From Nocardia cyriacigeorgica (GTDB taxonomy: Bacteria; Actinomycetota; Actinomycetes; Mycobacteriales; Mycobacteriaceae): a DNA stretch of 64,000 bases. The notes below the pieces were generated by a model. The model worked only from the letters and a program-made list of their open reading frames with translations. It did not search any database and was not told where the DNA came from. Every line of letters begins with the position of its first letter. Position 1 is the first letter of the stretch. This document shows positions 43,486 through 52,080 of the stretch, one piece after another. The translations under genes were made by a program, and so were the position numbers. The stretch covers positions 62,001 through 126,000 of the forward strand of contig NZ_JARWNX010000061.1 in NCBI RefSeq assembly GCF_029868385.1, read 5' to 3'.

Positions 43486-44961
43486 TCAGCGACCTTTCGG
43501 CGTCGCCACCAGGACGATGACCGCCATCGCCACCAGGATCACCGCGCCGACAGTCGTCGCGGCGTGCATACCGTTCACGAACGATTCCCGCGCTGCGTCG
43601 ATGATTGCGGGCTGATCGCCGTCGCGCGCGAGCGTCTCGCCCAGCGTCGGTTCGAAGTTCCCGCCCGACCGGAACACCATCGCCGCCAGCGATCCGAGCA
43701 GCGCGAGCCCCAGCGCATTACCGAGTTCGAAGCTGGTCTCGGAGATGCCGACGGCCGAACCCGCCCGCTCCGGCGGTACCGAGGACACCGCCACCTCCGA
43801 CACCAGCGTGAAGGTGATGCCGTAGCCGATACCGGCGATCGTCGATCCCGCGATGTACCAGGCCAGCCCGCCGTCCACACCTACGCCGAACAGCATGAAA
43901 TTGCCGACAGCCGCGGCGAGCAAGGCCAGCGCGAACGTGATCCGCACCCCGAGTCGATGCGCCACCTGGGCGCCGGTCATCGAAAAGATGAACACCGCGA
44001 TCGCCATCGGAATCCCCAGCAGCGCGGCCACCAGCGGATCCCTTCCGGTGACCGATTGCAGGTAGATGCTGGCCAGATAGCTCATCGCGGCCAGCGACAT
44101 CATCCCGGCCAGGCTCGATCCGATCGCCACCGAGAACTGGCCGCGGCCGAACAGCGCCAGATCCAGAAGCGGCTCGTCCAGATGACGTTGCCTGCGCACG
44201 AACAGGATCAGCACGACCGCGCCGATCAATCCGGTGACCGCCGCTTCGGTGTCGATACCGTGTTCGGCGGCGTGCTTGACCGCGTACACCAACGGCAGGA
44301 TGCCGCCGATCGACAAGGCGACGCTCGGCAGATCCAGCGGGCCGAGCGCGGTTGCGCGATGTTCCGGCAGCAGGACCGGGGCGAGCGCGAACAGGATCAG
44401 CAGCACCGGCACGTTGATCAGGAACACCGAGCCCCACCAGAAGTGGTGCAGCAGCACCCCGCCGATGATCGGACCGACCGCCGAGCCGCCCGCGAAGAAG
44501 GCCGTCCACACCCCGATCGCGGTGGCGCGCTGCTTGGCGTCGGCGAACAGCGTCGAGATCAGCGACAGGCTCGACGGCAGCAGCGTGGCCCCGCCGATAC
44601 CCATGAGCGCGCGGGCCGCGATGAGCACCGCGGCATTGGGCGCGAAGGCCGCGATCACCGAGGCGATCCCGAACACGGCCGCGCCGGTCAGCAGGATGCG
44701 TCGACGGCCGATCCGGTCGCCGAGATTGCCCATGGTGATCAGCAGACCGGCGATCAGGAATCCGTAGATATCGAGGATCCAGAGTTGGGCGGAGGCCGAG
44801 GGATCCAGATCGACGGTCAGCGTCGGTAGCGCGAGGAACAGCACCGAGACGTCCATCGACACCAGCAGCACCGGTAGGACCAGCACTCCGAGGCCGAGCC
44901 AGGCCCGCCGCGAGCCCACGCCCGCATCCGGGGCGGGCCGCACCGCCTCCACGTTCGTCAT
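43486..44961 (-). CDS. DHA2-family (14-TM) MFS drug exporter
   Basis: A 491-aa proton-driven efflux protein. LGVLVLPVLLVSMDVSVLFLALP opens the first helix, WILDIYGFLIAGLLITMGNLGDRIGRRRILL contains the MFS GxxxDRxGRRR motif (interrupted here by turns), and ARALMGIGGATLLPSSL is motif C-like. Resembles QacA/EmrB. ATG 44961 has GAGAGG upstream (TTG 44964 is not used). Divergent from TetR with two related palindromes; induction by a toxic compound is likely. Confidence 0.9.
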   Translation of the reverse strand: MTNVEAVRPAPDAGVGSRRAWLGLGVLVLPVLLVSMDVSVLFLALPTLTVDLDPSASAQLWILDIYGFLIAGLLITMGNLGDRIGRRRILLTGAAVFGIASVIAAFAPNAAVLIAARALMGIGGATLLPSSLSLISTLFADAKQRATAIGVWTAFFAGGSAVGPIIGGVLLHHFWWGSVFLINVPVLLILFALAPVLLPEHRATALGPLDLPSVALSIGGILPLVYAVKHAAEHGIDTEAAVTGLIGAVVLILFVRRQRHLDEPLLDLALFGRGQFSVAIGSSLAGMMSLAAMSYLASIYLQSVTGRDPLVAALLGIPMAIAVFIFSMTGAQVAHRLGVRITFALALLAAAVGNFMLFGVGVDGGLAWYIAGSTIAGIGYGITFTLVSEVAVSSVPPERAGSAVGISETSFELGNALGLALLGSLAAMVFRSGGNFEPTLGETLARDGDQPAIIDAARESFVNGMHAATTVGAVILVAMAVIVLVATPKGR

Positions 44962-44981
44962 CAACGATTCCTCTCCCTGAC

Positions 44982-44996
44982 GCGTACGGCGTACGC
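44982..44996. promoter_or_regulatory. Probable TetR operator A (GCGTAC..GTACGC)
   Basis: GCGTACGGCGTACGC, a palindrome except for its central base, 21 bases before the exporter start. A related site lies 24 bases away at 45006. Confidence 0.65.
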
Positions 44997-45005
44997 ATGA
45001 AGTCC

Positions 45006-45020
45006 GGGTACAGTGTACGC
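45006..45020. promoter_or_regulatory. Probable TetR operator B
   Basis: GGGTACAGTGTACGC: the same GTAC..GTAC core and spacing as operator A with two changes in one outer arm. It lies 33 bases before the TetR start. Confidence 0.6.
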
Positions 45021-45052
45021 ATCCTGGCCGGACATCGAAAGGTAGTCATGGG

Positions 45053-45739
45053 ATGACCGAGCCGAAGCTCACAAAGGCCGCCATCGTCGACGTGGCGATC
45101 GAGCTGGCCGACAGCGATGGCCTGGACGCGCTGTCCATGCGCCGCATCGCCGATCGACTCGGCGTCGGCGCCATGTCGCTGTACCGGCACGTCACCAACA
45201 AGGACGAGCTGATCGCCGCGATGACCGACGAGGTCGCGGGCCGCTACCCGTACCCGTCGACGGCCGAGCGGAACTGGACCTGGCGTGATCGCGTCCGGAT
45301 CGCCGCCCGGATCGACTGGGACCTCTACCAGCAGCATCCGTGGGTGCTGCTGACCTTCGCGGTGCCGCGCTACAGCTTCGGCCCCAGCAGCATGGGCTGT
45401 CTGGCGTGGCTGGTCGAAGGCTTCCGCGAGTTGAACGTCTCCACTCACGAAGCCACCCAGATGTCGTTCGCCGTGTGGAACTACATCTCCGGCGCGACGC
45501 TGCCGCACATCAGTTCCGCGCTACTGACCAGCAAGGGCCTCGACTCCGACGACGAGAACGGGCTCCGCGCGCTGCTGGCCGGTAACCCACTGCATCCGGT
45601 GCCGCCCGCACTGGCCGATCTCGAAGGGGCCGACGACGGCCGCTTCGCCCAGATCGATCTGCTGCAACTCGGGCTGGACGCGCTCTGCGACGGCTTCGCC
45701 GCGCGGGCCGCGGCGGCGACCGACAGCGCGTCGGGTTGA
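45053..45739 (+). CDS. TetR-family regulator of the DHA2 exporter
   Basis: A 228-aa TetR protein: HTH IADRLGVGAMSLYRHVTNKDEL after AAIVDVAIELADSDGLDALSMR, with the TetR_C-type C-terminal domain (RAxxR..LYQQHPWVL). Divergent from the exporter; two palindromes between make it the local repressor. Confidence 0.9.
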   Translation: MTEPKLTKAAIVDVAIELADSDGLDALSMRRIADRLGVGAMSLYRHVTNKDELIAAMTDEVAGRYPYPSTAERNWTWRDRVRIAARIDWDLYQQHPWVLLTFAVPRYSFGPSSMGCLAWLVEGFRELNVSTHEATQMSFAVWNYISGATLPHISSALLTSKGLDSDDENGLRALLAGNPLHPVPPALADLEGADDGRFAQIDLLQLGLDALCDGFAARAAAATDSASG

Positions 45740-45947
45740 CTGATCCGGCCCACGATGGCGCGCCCGAGGAAGGATTCGCCGTGTCCGACCTGATGCCGTG
45801 CTACCGCCGCGGTGGGCATGCCATGACGAGCCGCCCATGGCCGAGGACCAGAGCGTGCTCGCTCGCCGGGCGTCCGACCCACGTCGATTCCGGGCGCACG
45901 TGCGCGGCGCTCGCCCGTTCGGTGCCGACCAACCGCGCGATCACCCG

Positions 45948-47057
45948 ATGACCACCGACGTCCTCATCTGTGGACTCGGCCCGGCCGGTCGAGCGCTCGC
46001 GCATCGGTGTCTGGTGCGCGGCGCGTCGGTCACGGTGGTCGATCCGGTGCCGCATCGGGCGTGGACGGCAACATACGCGGTCTGGGACGACGAGCTACCC
46101 GAATGGCTCGACCGTGAAGTGGCGGCGGCCAGCGTCGACCAGCCCGTCGCCTGGGGCGACCGCGAGCACCACATCGCTCGCCGGTACACCGTGCTCGACA
46201 CCGAACGGCTGCGCGAGTCACTCGACATCACCGGCGCCGAGGTGCACACCGATCGCGCGATGGCCCTCACCAGGCACACCGCGACGCTGGCGTCGGGAGC
46301 GGTGCTGGGAGCCGAACGCGTCATCGATGCGCGCGGCCTGGCGCGGTCGCCGTCGCGGGCCGAGCAGACCGCCTACGGCGTCGTCGTGCCCGCCGACCGT
46401 TGCGCCGGGACGACACCGCTGTTCATGGACTGGCGCCTGGACAACGGCGCACCGGTCGACGCCCCTCGTTCGTTTCTGTACGCGGTGCCGCTGGGCGGAG
46501 GCGCGATGCTGTTCGAGGAGACCTGCCTCGCCGGACGCCCCGCCCTCGGCCAGACCGAACTTGCCGCCCGGCTGCACCGGCGCCTGCGGGCGCGCGGGAT
46601 CGATCTCGACGGCAGTGAACGTATCGAGCGCGTGCGGTTCCCGGTCAGTGGCGGCAGGCCGGGGCGCTTCCGCTTCGGTGCGGCCGGCGGTTTCCTCCAC
46701 CCGGCCACCGGTTACAGCGTGGCCGCCGCGCTCGCCGCCGCCGACACCGTCGCCGCGGGCGATCCACCGTGGCCGCCGACCGGCCGGGTCGTGCACGGGC
46801 TACGCAACGCCGGGTTGCGCGCGCTGCTGCGGCTCCCATCCGCCGATCTCCCCATATTCTTCGACGCCTTCTTCGACCTGCCGCCCGACCTACAGCGCGC
46901 GTACCTCTCCGGCCGCACCGACGCGGTAGGCACCGCCGACGCCATGCGCACACTGTTCATCCGACTTCCGCGACCGCTGCGCGTCCGGATCGCGGCAGCG
47001 ACACTCCGGTTACCGTTTGGCGAGCGAGGTCGGCGCAGTTCGTCCATGATGGAGTGA
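45948..47057 (+). CDS. crtY: Lycopene beta-cyclase (CrtY/CrtL type)
   Basis: Cyclises lycopene ends to beta-rings; FAD/NAD-dependent but non-redox. A 369-aa protein with N-terminal dinucleotide motif ICGLGPAGRALAHRC, YAVWDDELPEWL, LFEETCLA and GFLHPATGYSVAAAL, all typical of CrtY/CrtL. ATG 45948 starts the family-like region; sequence upstream is not conserved-looking. No other carotenoid genes lie in the window, so it acts with enzymes elsewhere. Its stop overlaps the ku start (TGATG), an unusual partner. Confidence 0.88.
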   Translation: MTTDVLICGLGPAGRALAHRCLVRGASVTVVDPVPHRAWTATYAVWDDELPEWLDREVAAASVDQPVAWGDREHHIARRYTVLDTERLRESLDITGAEVHTDRAMALTRHTATLASGAVLGAERVIDARGLARSPSRAEQTAYGVVVPADRCAGTTPLFMDWRLDNGAPVDAPRSFLYAVPLGGGAMLFEETCLAGRPALGQTELAARLHRRLRARGIDLDGSERIERVRFPVSGGRPGRFRFGAAGGFLHPATGYSVAAALAAADTVAAGDPPWPPTGRVVHGLRNAGLRALLRLPSADLPIFFDAFFDLPPDLQRAYLSGRTDAVGTADAMRTLFIRLPRPLRVRIAAATLRLPFGERGRRSSSMME

Positions 47058-47965
47058 TGCGGTCAATCTGGAAAGGCTCGATCGCGTTCGGGCTGGTCAA
47101 TGTCCCGGTGAAGGTCTATACCGCCACCGAGGACCACGACATCAGATTCCACCAGGTCCACGCCAAGGACGGCGGTCGGATCAAATACGACCGTGTCTGC
47201 TCGGTCTGTGGGAACTCGGTCCAATACGCCGATATCGACAAGGCCTATGAATCCCCCGAGGGGGACAAGGTGATCCTCACCGACGAGGATTTCGCGAAAC
47301 TGCCGGTCGCCGAGAAACACGAGATTCCGGTACTGCAATTCGTGCCGACCGATCAGATCGATCCGATCCTGTTCGACAAGACCTACTATCTCGAACCCGA
47401 TTCGACCACGCCGAAGGCCTATGTGCTGCTGGCCGCCACCCTGGAACGGATCGAACGCACCGCGCTGGTGCATTTCACGCTCCGGCAGAAGACCCGCCTG
47501 GCGGCCCTGCGCGTCCGCGACGGCATGCTGGTACTCCAGACGCTGCTGTGGCCCGACGAGGTGCGCTCGGTGTCGTTCGAATCGCTGGAGAACGCGACCG
47601 CGCCGCGCCCACAGGAAATCAAGATGGCCGAGACGCTCGTCGATTCCATGTCGGAGGATTTCGATCCTAGTGAGTTCACCGACGAATATCAGATCGAACT
47701 CAAACGGGTGCTGGACGAGGCCATCGCCAGCGGAACCGGCAAGGTCGCCGAACAACCCGAGGCCGAACCCGCCGCCCAGGACGCCGAAGTGGTCGATCTG
47801 GTCGCCGCATTGCAGCGCAGTCTGGAAGCCAGCGGCCGCCGCTCCGATGACGGTAAGAAGCGTGCCGCACCGGCGAAGAAAAGCACCGCGAAGAAGACAG
47901 CGAGTAAAAGCGCCCCGGCCAAGAAGACGACCGCCAAGAAAACCGCCACCCGCAAAGGCGCCTGA
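47057..47965 (+). CDS. ku: DNA end-binding protein Ku
   Basis: Homodimeric ring protein of bacterial non-homologous end joining, which recruits LigD. A 302-aa protein: MRSIWKGSIAFGLVNVPVKVY at the start, RIKYDRVCSVCGNSV, and the Ku core through LLWPDEVR. The C-terminus is a long Lys/Ala tract (repeated AKK/TAKK), as in mycobacterial Ku, that contacts DNA. GGAG ribosome-binding site. No ligD in the window. Translationally coupled to crtY. Confidence 0.96.
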   Translation: MRSIWKGSIAFGLVNVPVKVYTATEDHDIRFHQVHAKDGGRIKYDRVCSVCGNSVQYADIDKAYESPEGDKVILTDEDFAKLPVAEKHEIPVLQFVPTDQIDPILFDKTYYLEPDSTTPKAYVLLAATLERIERTALVHFTLRQKTRLAALRVRDGMLVLQTLLWPDEVRSVSFESLENATAPRPQEIKMAETLVDSMSEDFDPSEFTDEYQIELKRVLDEAIASGTGKVAEQPEAEPAAQDAEVVDLVAALQRSLEASGRRSDDGKKRAAPAKKSTAKKTASKSAPAKKTTAKKTATRKGA

Positions 47966-47994
47966 ATCGCGCATACCGCTGGCAAACTGTTCGC

Positions 47995-48525
47995 ATGGAC
48001 CCCGCCATCGCGATCGTCCCCATGGGCCTCGGCCATCTCCGTCAGGTCCTCGACCTCGGCCACGAGGTCTACGACACCTCCGTCAAGCCCTACACCTCGT
48101 GGTCGCTGACCACGATCGCCGAACATCTCGACAGCCCCGACAACGCGTGCTGGGTGGCGCTCGACTCCGATCGGGTGGTCGGATTCGTCCTCGGGTCCAT
48201 GGAATTCGAACTGCGCGACGACTGGGGCTATCTGGAATGGATCGCCGTCGCCGCGGATATGCAGGGCCACGGCATCGCGGGCAGACTCGTCGAAGCCTGC
48301 TGTGACGCACTGTTCGCGCGTGGTGCCCGCCATATCGTCACCGATGTCGAATCGAGCAATGAGGCTTCATCGAAACTGATGTCGCGCAATGGATTCCAGG
48401 CGTCGACCACCATCACACTGTTCGTCCGCGCCGATCCCGCCGAACCCGATATCGAGGCCGATTCCCCCGGCCTGCCGACAGCGGTCAAACGCAATCTCGC
48501 CCGTACGGGTCGCCTGCGTCGGTGA
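47995..48525 (+). CDS. GNAT-family N-acetyltransferase
   Basis: A 176-aa acetyl-CoA-dependent acetyltransferase. Motif A is LEWIAVAADMQGHGIAGRLVEAC (core QGHGIAG), followed by SSNEASSKLMSRNGF for the C-terminal strand/helix. Acceptor unknown. Lies 29 bases after ku on the same strand. Confidence 0.85.
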   Translation: MDPAIAIVPMGLGHLRQVLDLGHEVYDTSVKPYTSWSLTTIAEHLDSPDNACWVALDSDRVVGFVLGSMEFELRDDWGYLEWIAVAADMQGHGIAGRLVEACCDALFARGARHIVTDVESSNEASSKLMSRNGFQASTTITLFVRADPAEPDIEADSPGLPTAVKRNLARTGRLRR

Positions 48526-48555
48526 CGGACCGTCGCTCGCCCGGCCCGTCACCGA
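48519..48555. terminator. Bidirectional terminator hairpin
   Basis: TCGGTGACGG (48519-48528) pairs perfectly with CCGTCACCGA (48546-48555), 17-base loop. It spans the stops of the convergent GNAT and DUF6194 genes. Confidence 0.65.
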
Positions 48556-49037
48556 TCGTGGTGTCGGTCGCCCGAGGAACCCGCGCGACGATCATGCCGC
48601 GAACGCGCGCGGTCGTAGGCCGACCGCAGTAGTTCCCGCACCGTCTCCTCGGTTCGAGGTCCGGGACGCACGACCGCAAGCCACCCCGCCGAGGCGTAGA
48701 CGGGGTGGGGCAGCACGGTGTCGGTAACGGTGAAATCGGTGGCCGGGTCCGTATCGCGCGGTGCGTGGCCGGTCCAGCGGACGAACAACTCTTTGCCCAC
48801 GGCGATATTCACGCGGAACGCATCGGGCCGGTCGAGGCCCGACTGCTCATCGCCCGGATAGTTCTTGGTCACGATCGTGGCGAAAGGCTGTGTGGTGGTG
48901 GGGACGACCCCGCTGGGTGAGTAGTAGAAGAAGATGTCACCCCACGCGATCTCCGGCGAACCGTCCTCGGGGCCCGGCCGGAGGGTGAGCACGCTGTCGA
49001 GGCCCGTCACGAAGTCGATGATCTCGTCGATGGTCAT
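48549..49037 (-). CDS. DUF6194 family protein
   Basis: A 162-aa soluble protein of unknown function. It opens MTIDEIIDFVTGLDSVLTL and contains AWGDIFFYYSPSG and FATIVTKNYPGDEQSGLDR, then HPVYASAGWLAVVRPG and RTEETVRELLRSAYDRA. These fit DUF6194, which is often beside a MerR-type regulator, as here (divergent). ATG 49037 is chosen with GGAG close upstream; longer starts would overlap the MerR gene. Confidence 0.75.
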   Translation of the reverse strand: MTIDEIIDFVTGLDSVLTLRPGPEDGSPEIAWGDIFFYYSPSGVVPTTTQPFATIVTKNYPGDEQSGLDRPDAFRVNIAVGKELFVRWTGHAPRDTDPATDFTVTDTVLPHPVYASAGWLAVVRPGPRTEETVRELLRSAYDRARSRHDRRAGSSGDRHHDR

Positions 49038-49055
49038 GTGCTCCAGCGTTTCATT

Positions 49056-49075
49056 AAAGTGCTTGTGGAGACTTT
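49056..49075. promoter_or_regulatory. Possible MerR operator in the divergent promoter
   Basis: AAAGT and ACTTT arms (5 bases) around a 10-base spacer in the 73-base gap between the DUF6194 and MerR genes. Short arms make this tentative. Confidence 0.3.
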
Positions 49076-49110
49076 CGTCGGAAACCCTGCTGGTCATCGA
49101 GGAGATACCG

Positions 49111-49872
49111 GTGCCAACCCGCCATTCACCGATGCGGACGGTCGATATCGCGCGGCTGGCCGGATACTCGGTGCAGCAGATCCGCAATCTCGAACGCGAC
49201 GGGGTGCTGCCCCCGACGACGCGCACTGCCGCGGGCTACCGCGGCTACGACGAGATCCATCTGCGATCCGCCCTGGCCTATCGTGCGCTGGCCGCCGGCG
49301 TCGGCCCGGTCGAGGCCAAACGCATCATGCGGGTGGCGCACCGGGAGCCCGTCGGCGAGGCACTCGCCCTGCTCGACGCCGCGCACGCCCGGCTCGACCG
49401 CGAACGCACGGACCTACGGATGGCGAAGGCCGCCGCCGCCGCGATCTCGGCCGAACCGATCACCGACGTCCACGCATCGGATGCGATGAGCGTGTCCGAG
49501 CTGGCCGACGCGCTCGGCGTGCGCCCATCGACCCTGCGACACTGGGATGCCGAGCGGCTGGTCGTTCCCGACCGGGTCACCGCCGCGGGCACCCGCCGCT
49601 ACTCCCCCGCCCAGGTACGCGATGCCCGCATCATCCATCAGCTGCGGCGCGCCGGATACCGCATCGACACGTTGCGCGCATTGGTCCCGGACCTGCCGCG
49701 CGGCCGCCGATCCGAGGACATCGCGGCCGCGCTGGCCGTGCGTGAGGCCGATATCACCAGTCGTTCACACGCCCTGCTCGAGGCCGCCGGAGCGCTCGGC
49801 GCCGTCCTCGTATCGGCCAACACACCCGCGGCGGATGCGGCTTCGGCTGCTATCCTCGTCGACCAGGACTGA
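49111..49872 (+). CDS. MerR-family regulator with two tandem HTH domains
   Basis: A 253-aa regulator. First MerR HTH at ~8-50: TVDIARLAGYSVQQIRNLER then TTRTAAGYRGYDEI. A second, complete MerR-like HTH at ~130-195: MSVSELADALGVRPSTLRHW then RYSPAQVRDARIIHQLRRAGYRI. Two DNA-binding domains in one chain is unusual; it may bind as a monomer-like unit or bridge two half-sites. GTG 49111 has GGAG six bases upstream; ATG 49132 is an alternative. Divergent from DUF6194 and upstream of the ABC-F gene. Confidence 0.82.
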   Translation: MPTRHSPMRTVDIARLAGYSVQQIRNLERDGVLPPTTRTAAGYRGYDEIHLRSALAYRALAAGVGPVEAKRIMRVAHREPVGEALALLDAAHARLDRERTDLRMAKAAAAAISAEPITDVHASDAMSVSELADALGVRPSTLRHWDAERLVVPDRVTAAGTRRYSPAQVRDARIIHQLRRAGYRIDTLRALVPDLPRGRRSEDIAAALAVREADITSRSHALLEAAGALGAVLVSANTPAADAASAAILVDQD

Positions 49873-49893
49873 TCGAACACAGGGAGTACCGGC

Positions 49894-49935
49894 ATGGTAG
49901 GTGAACTCGACATCTCCGGGGTCACCCGGCTCTGA
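49894..49935 (+). CDS. Short leader ORF upstream of the ABC-F gene
   Basis: A 13-codon ORF (MVGELDISGVTRL, stop TGA) with AGGGAG six bases before its ATG, 107 bases before the ABC-F start. Short leader ORFs of this kind control antibiotic-resistance ABC-F genes by ribosome-stalling attenuation. A GGCCAC / GTGGCC pair follows it. Expression is inferred. Confidence 0.5.
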   Translation: MVGELDISGVTRL

Positions 49936-50042
49936 CGGCCACCAGCAGGCGCACGGCGCCGCTGTCGTGGCCATGTCGACGTTCGTCCATCCATCCGCGG
50001 AAGCCGCGTCGCACGCGCCCGCCGACACCCGAGGTCTCCTCC

Positions 50043-51680
50043 ATGTCCGATACCTATGTCGTCTGCTCGAACCTGACCTTCACCTGGCCCGATGACACCC
50101 CGGTGTTCCGGGAACTGTCGTTCAGCGTCCCCGGCGGACGCACCGGCCTGGTCGCACCGAACGGTGCGGGCAAATCCACTCTGCTGCGCCTGATCGCCGG
50201 AGACCTGCGGCCCAGCGGCGGCAACGTCGCCGTCGACGGTGTGCTCGGCTATCTGCCGCAGACGCTGCCGTTGACGGGCGATCTCACCGTCGCCGAAATC
50301 CTCGGCATCGCACCGATACTCGCGGCCCTCGACGCCGTCGAATCCGGTGACACCGCCGAGGAGCATTTCACCACGATCGGCGCCGACTGGGATATCGAGG
50401 AACGCACCCGTGCCCAGCTCGACCGGCTCGGCCTCGGCGGCATCCCGTTCACCCGCCGTCTGCATACGCTCAGCGGCGGCCAGATCGTCTCGCTCGGGCT
50501 CGCCGCACAGCTGTTACGCAGGCCCGACGTCCTGTTGCTCGATGAGCCGACCAACAATCTCGATCTGGCAGCGCGGCACAGGCTCTACGACGTGCTCGGT
50601 GATTGGAGCGGGTGCCTGTTACTGGTCAGCCACGACCGCGCCCTGCTCGATCGTATGGACCGGATCGCCGAACTGCACAGCGGCGATATCCGTTTCCACG
50701 GCGGCAATTTCACCGCCTACGAGGCTGCCGTCCGAGCCGAACGCGAAATCGCCGAGAAGAACATCCGCACCGCCGAACAGGAGGTCAAGCGCGAGAAGCG
50801 CGAATTACAACAGGCCAGGGAACGCGCCGCGCGCCGGGCGAGCACCGCCGCCCGCAATCTCGGCAACGCCGGGCTGCCGAAGATCTTCGCCGGGACGATG
50901 AAACGTAACGCCCAGGAATCGGCGGGTAAGGCCGACGAGACCCACAGCGCTCGGGTCGACGCCGCCAAGGCGAAACTGGACGAGGCCGGGCGGGCGCTGC
51001 GCGCCGAACAGAAGATCGCCCTCGAACTGCCCGGTACCGAGGTACCGGCCGGGCGGACCGTATTCCTCGGCGAACGGCTGCGGTTCGGGTTCGGCGACCG
51101 TCAGATCTTCGCCGGAGACGGCGCCGATCTGGCCATTCGCGGCCCCGAACGCATCGCCGTGACCGGCCCCAACGGAGTGGGCAAGTCCACCCTGCTGCGT
51201 CTCGTGCACGGCGATCTGATGCCCGACACGGGGACGATCAGTCGTGCGGAGGGCCGGGTCGCCTATCTGTCCCAGCGACTCGACCTGCTCGATCCGGACC
51301 GCAGCATCGCCGCCAATCTGGCCGCGTTCGCCCCGAATCTGCCCGATGCGCAACGGATGAATCTGTTGGCGCGCTTCCTGTTCCGCGGCTCGCGCGTACA
51401 GCTGCCGGTCGGGGCGCTGTCCGGCGGCGAACGGTTGCGCGCCACCCTCGCGTGTGTGCTGTTCGCCGAACCGGCGCCGCAATTGCTGCTGCTGGACGAG
51501 CCGACCAACAATCTCGACCTGGTCAGCGTCGGCCAGCTGGTGAGCGCGCTCGACGCCTACCGCGGCGCGTTCGTCGTGGTGAGCCATGATGAACGCTTCC
51601 TCGCCGATATCCGAGTGCAGCGCTGGCTCGAGCTGAGCGACGGCCGTCTCCGCGAGGTCGCCGCACCCGAAGCGAGCTGA
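50043..51680 (+). CDS. ABC-F family ATPase (possible antibiotic-resistance/ribosome protection)
   Basis: A 545-aa soluble protein with two ABC domains and no membrane segments. First: Walker A APNGAGKST, signature LSGGQIVSLGLAAQ, DEPTNNLDLA. Second: TGPNGVGKST, LSGGERLRATLACVL, DEPTNNLDLV. A charged coiled-coil linker (REIAEKNIRTAEQEVKREKRE, then more) lies between, as in ABC-F proteins that enter the ribosomal E site. Resistance spectrum cannot be told; a leader ORF upstream favours a drug-inducible role. No clear ribosome-binding site at ATG 50043. Confidence 0.88.
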   Translation: MSDTYVVCSNLTFTWPDDTPVFRELSFSVPGGRTGLVAPNGAGKSTLLRLIAGDLRPSGGNVAVDGVLGYLPQTLPLTGDLTVAEILGIAPILAALDAVESGDTAEEHFTTIGADWDIEERTRAQLDRLGLGGIPFTRRLHTLSGGQIVSLGLAAQLLRRPDVLLLDEPTNNLDLAARHRLYDVLGDWSGCLLLVSHDRALLDRMDRIAELHSGDIRFHGGNFTAYEAAVRAEREIAEKNIRTAEQEVKREKRELQQARERAARRASTAARNLGNAGLPKIFAGTMKRNAQESAGKADETHSARVDAAKAKLDEAGRALRAEQKIALELPGTEVPAGRTVFLGERLRFGFGDRQIFAGDGADLAIRGPERIAVTGPNGVGKSTLLRLVHGDLMPDTGTISRAEGRVAYLSQRLDLLDPDRSIAANLAAFAPNLPDAQRMNLLARFLFRGSRVQLPVGALSGGERLRATLACVLFAEPAPQLLLLDEPTNNLDLVSVGQLVSALDAYRGAFVVVSHDERFLADIRVQRWLELSDGRLREVAAPEAS

Positions 51681-51694
51681 TCGCCACCCAACCC

Positions 51695-51729
51695 CGTGGG
51701 GTACGGCCTGGCCGGAGTCGTACCCCACG
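51695..51729 (+). terminator. Terminator hairpin after ABC-F
   Basis: A perfect 11-base stem, CGTGGGGTACG (51695-51705) with CGTACCCCACG (51719-51729), 13-base loop, starting 14 bases after the ABC-F stop. Confidence 0.8.
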
Positions 51730-51862
51730 AGTCAGGCGGTCGGTGTGCTCCGCAGCGCATCCGGCGTGGCGGCATCCAGACCCAGACCGACCGGCCGCTG
51801 AGCACAGCACACCGAGCCATATGGTTGCCAACCGTGTGCTGTCCACCGGGAACCCATCTCCT

Positions 51863-51950
51863 CCGCCGCGCGGATCACTGCCTTCGAGGCAGCGCGCGGC
51901 GGTCGAACTTCCCACTCCTGACAAGTGGACCACCACGGATGGGAGTTCGA
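51863..51950. other. Two adjacent hairpins, possible structured RNA
   Basis: Hairpin 1 (51863-51902): CCGCCGCGC pairs with GCGCGGCGG, and inside it CTGCCT pairs with AGGCAG around TCG. Hairpin 2 (51903-51950): TCGAACT.CCCA pairs with TGGGAGTTCGA over 11 bases with one bulge, with inner GTGG/CCAC around ACCA. Could be a small RNA, a 5' leader of the 68-aa ORF, or a DNA cruciform repeat. Confidence 0.4.
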
Positions 51951-52080
51951 CATCACCAAACAGTGCTGTGCTCAATACTTCTCGGGCAACTCGCCGACAC
52001 GGAATGCGCGATATCCCCGGCGTTCTGCCAGGTTTGCCGGTAAGTTACCTATCAACATCTAGGTGATCGGGAGCGTTGAA

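Larger units (their letters stand above)
51681..52080. other. Structured non-coding stretch after the ABC-F gene
   Basis: No convincing gene. It holds a terminator hairpin at 51695-51729 and two abutting, well-paired hairpins at 51863-51950, described separately. Confidence 0.6.

Noticed and set aside
45736..45951. 71-aa ORF between TetR and crtY
   Set aside because: Starts with TTG overlapping the TetR stop, no ribosome-binding site, no recognisable domain.
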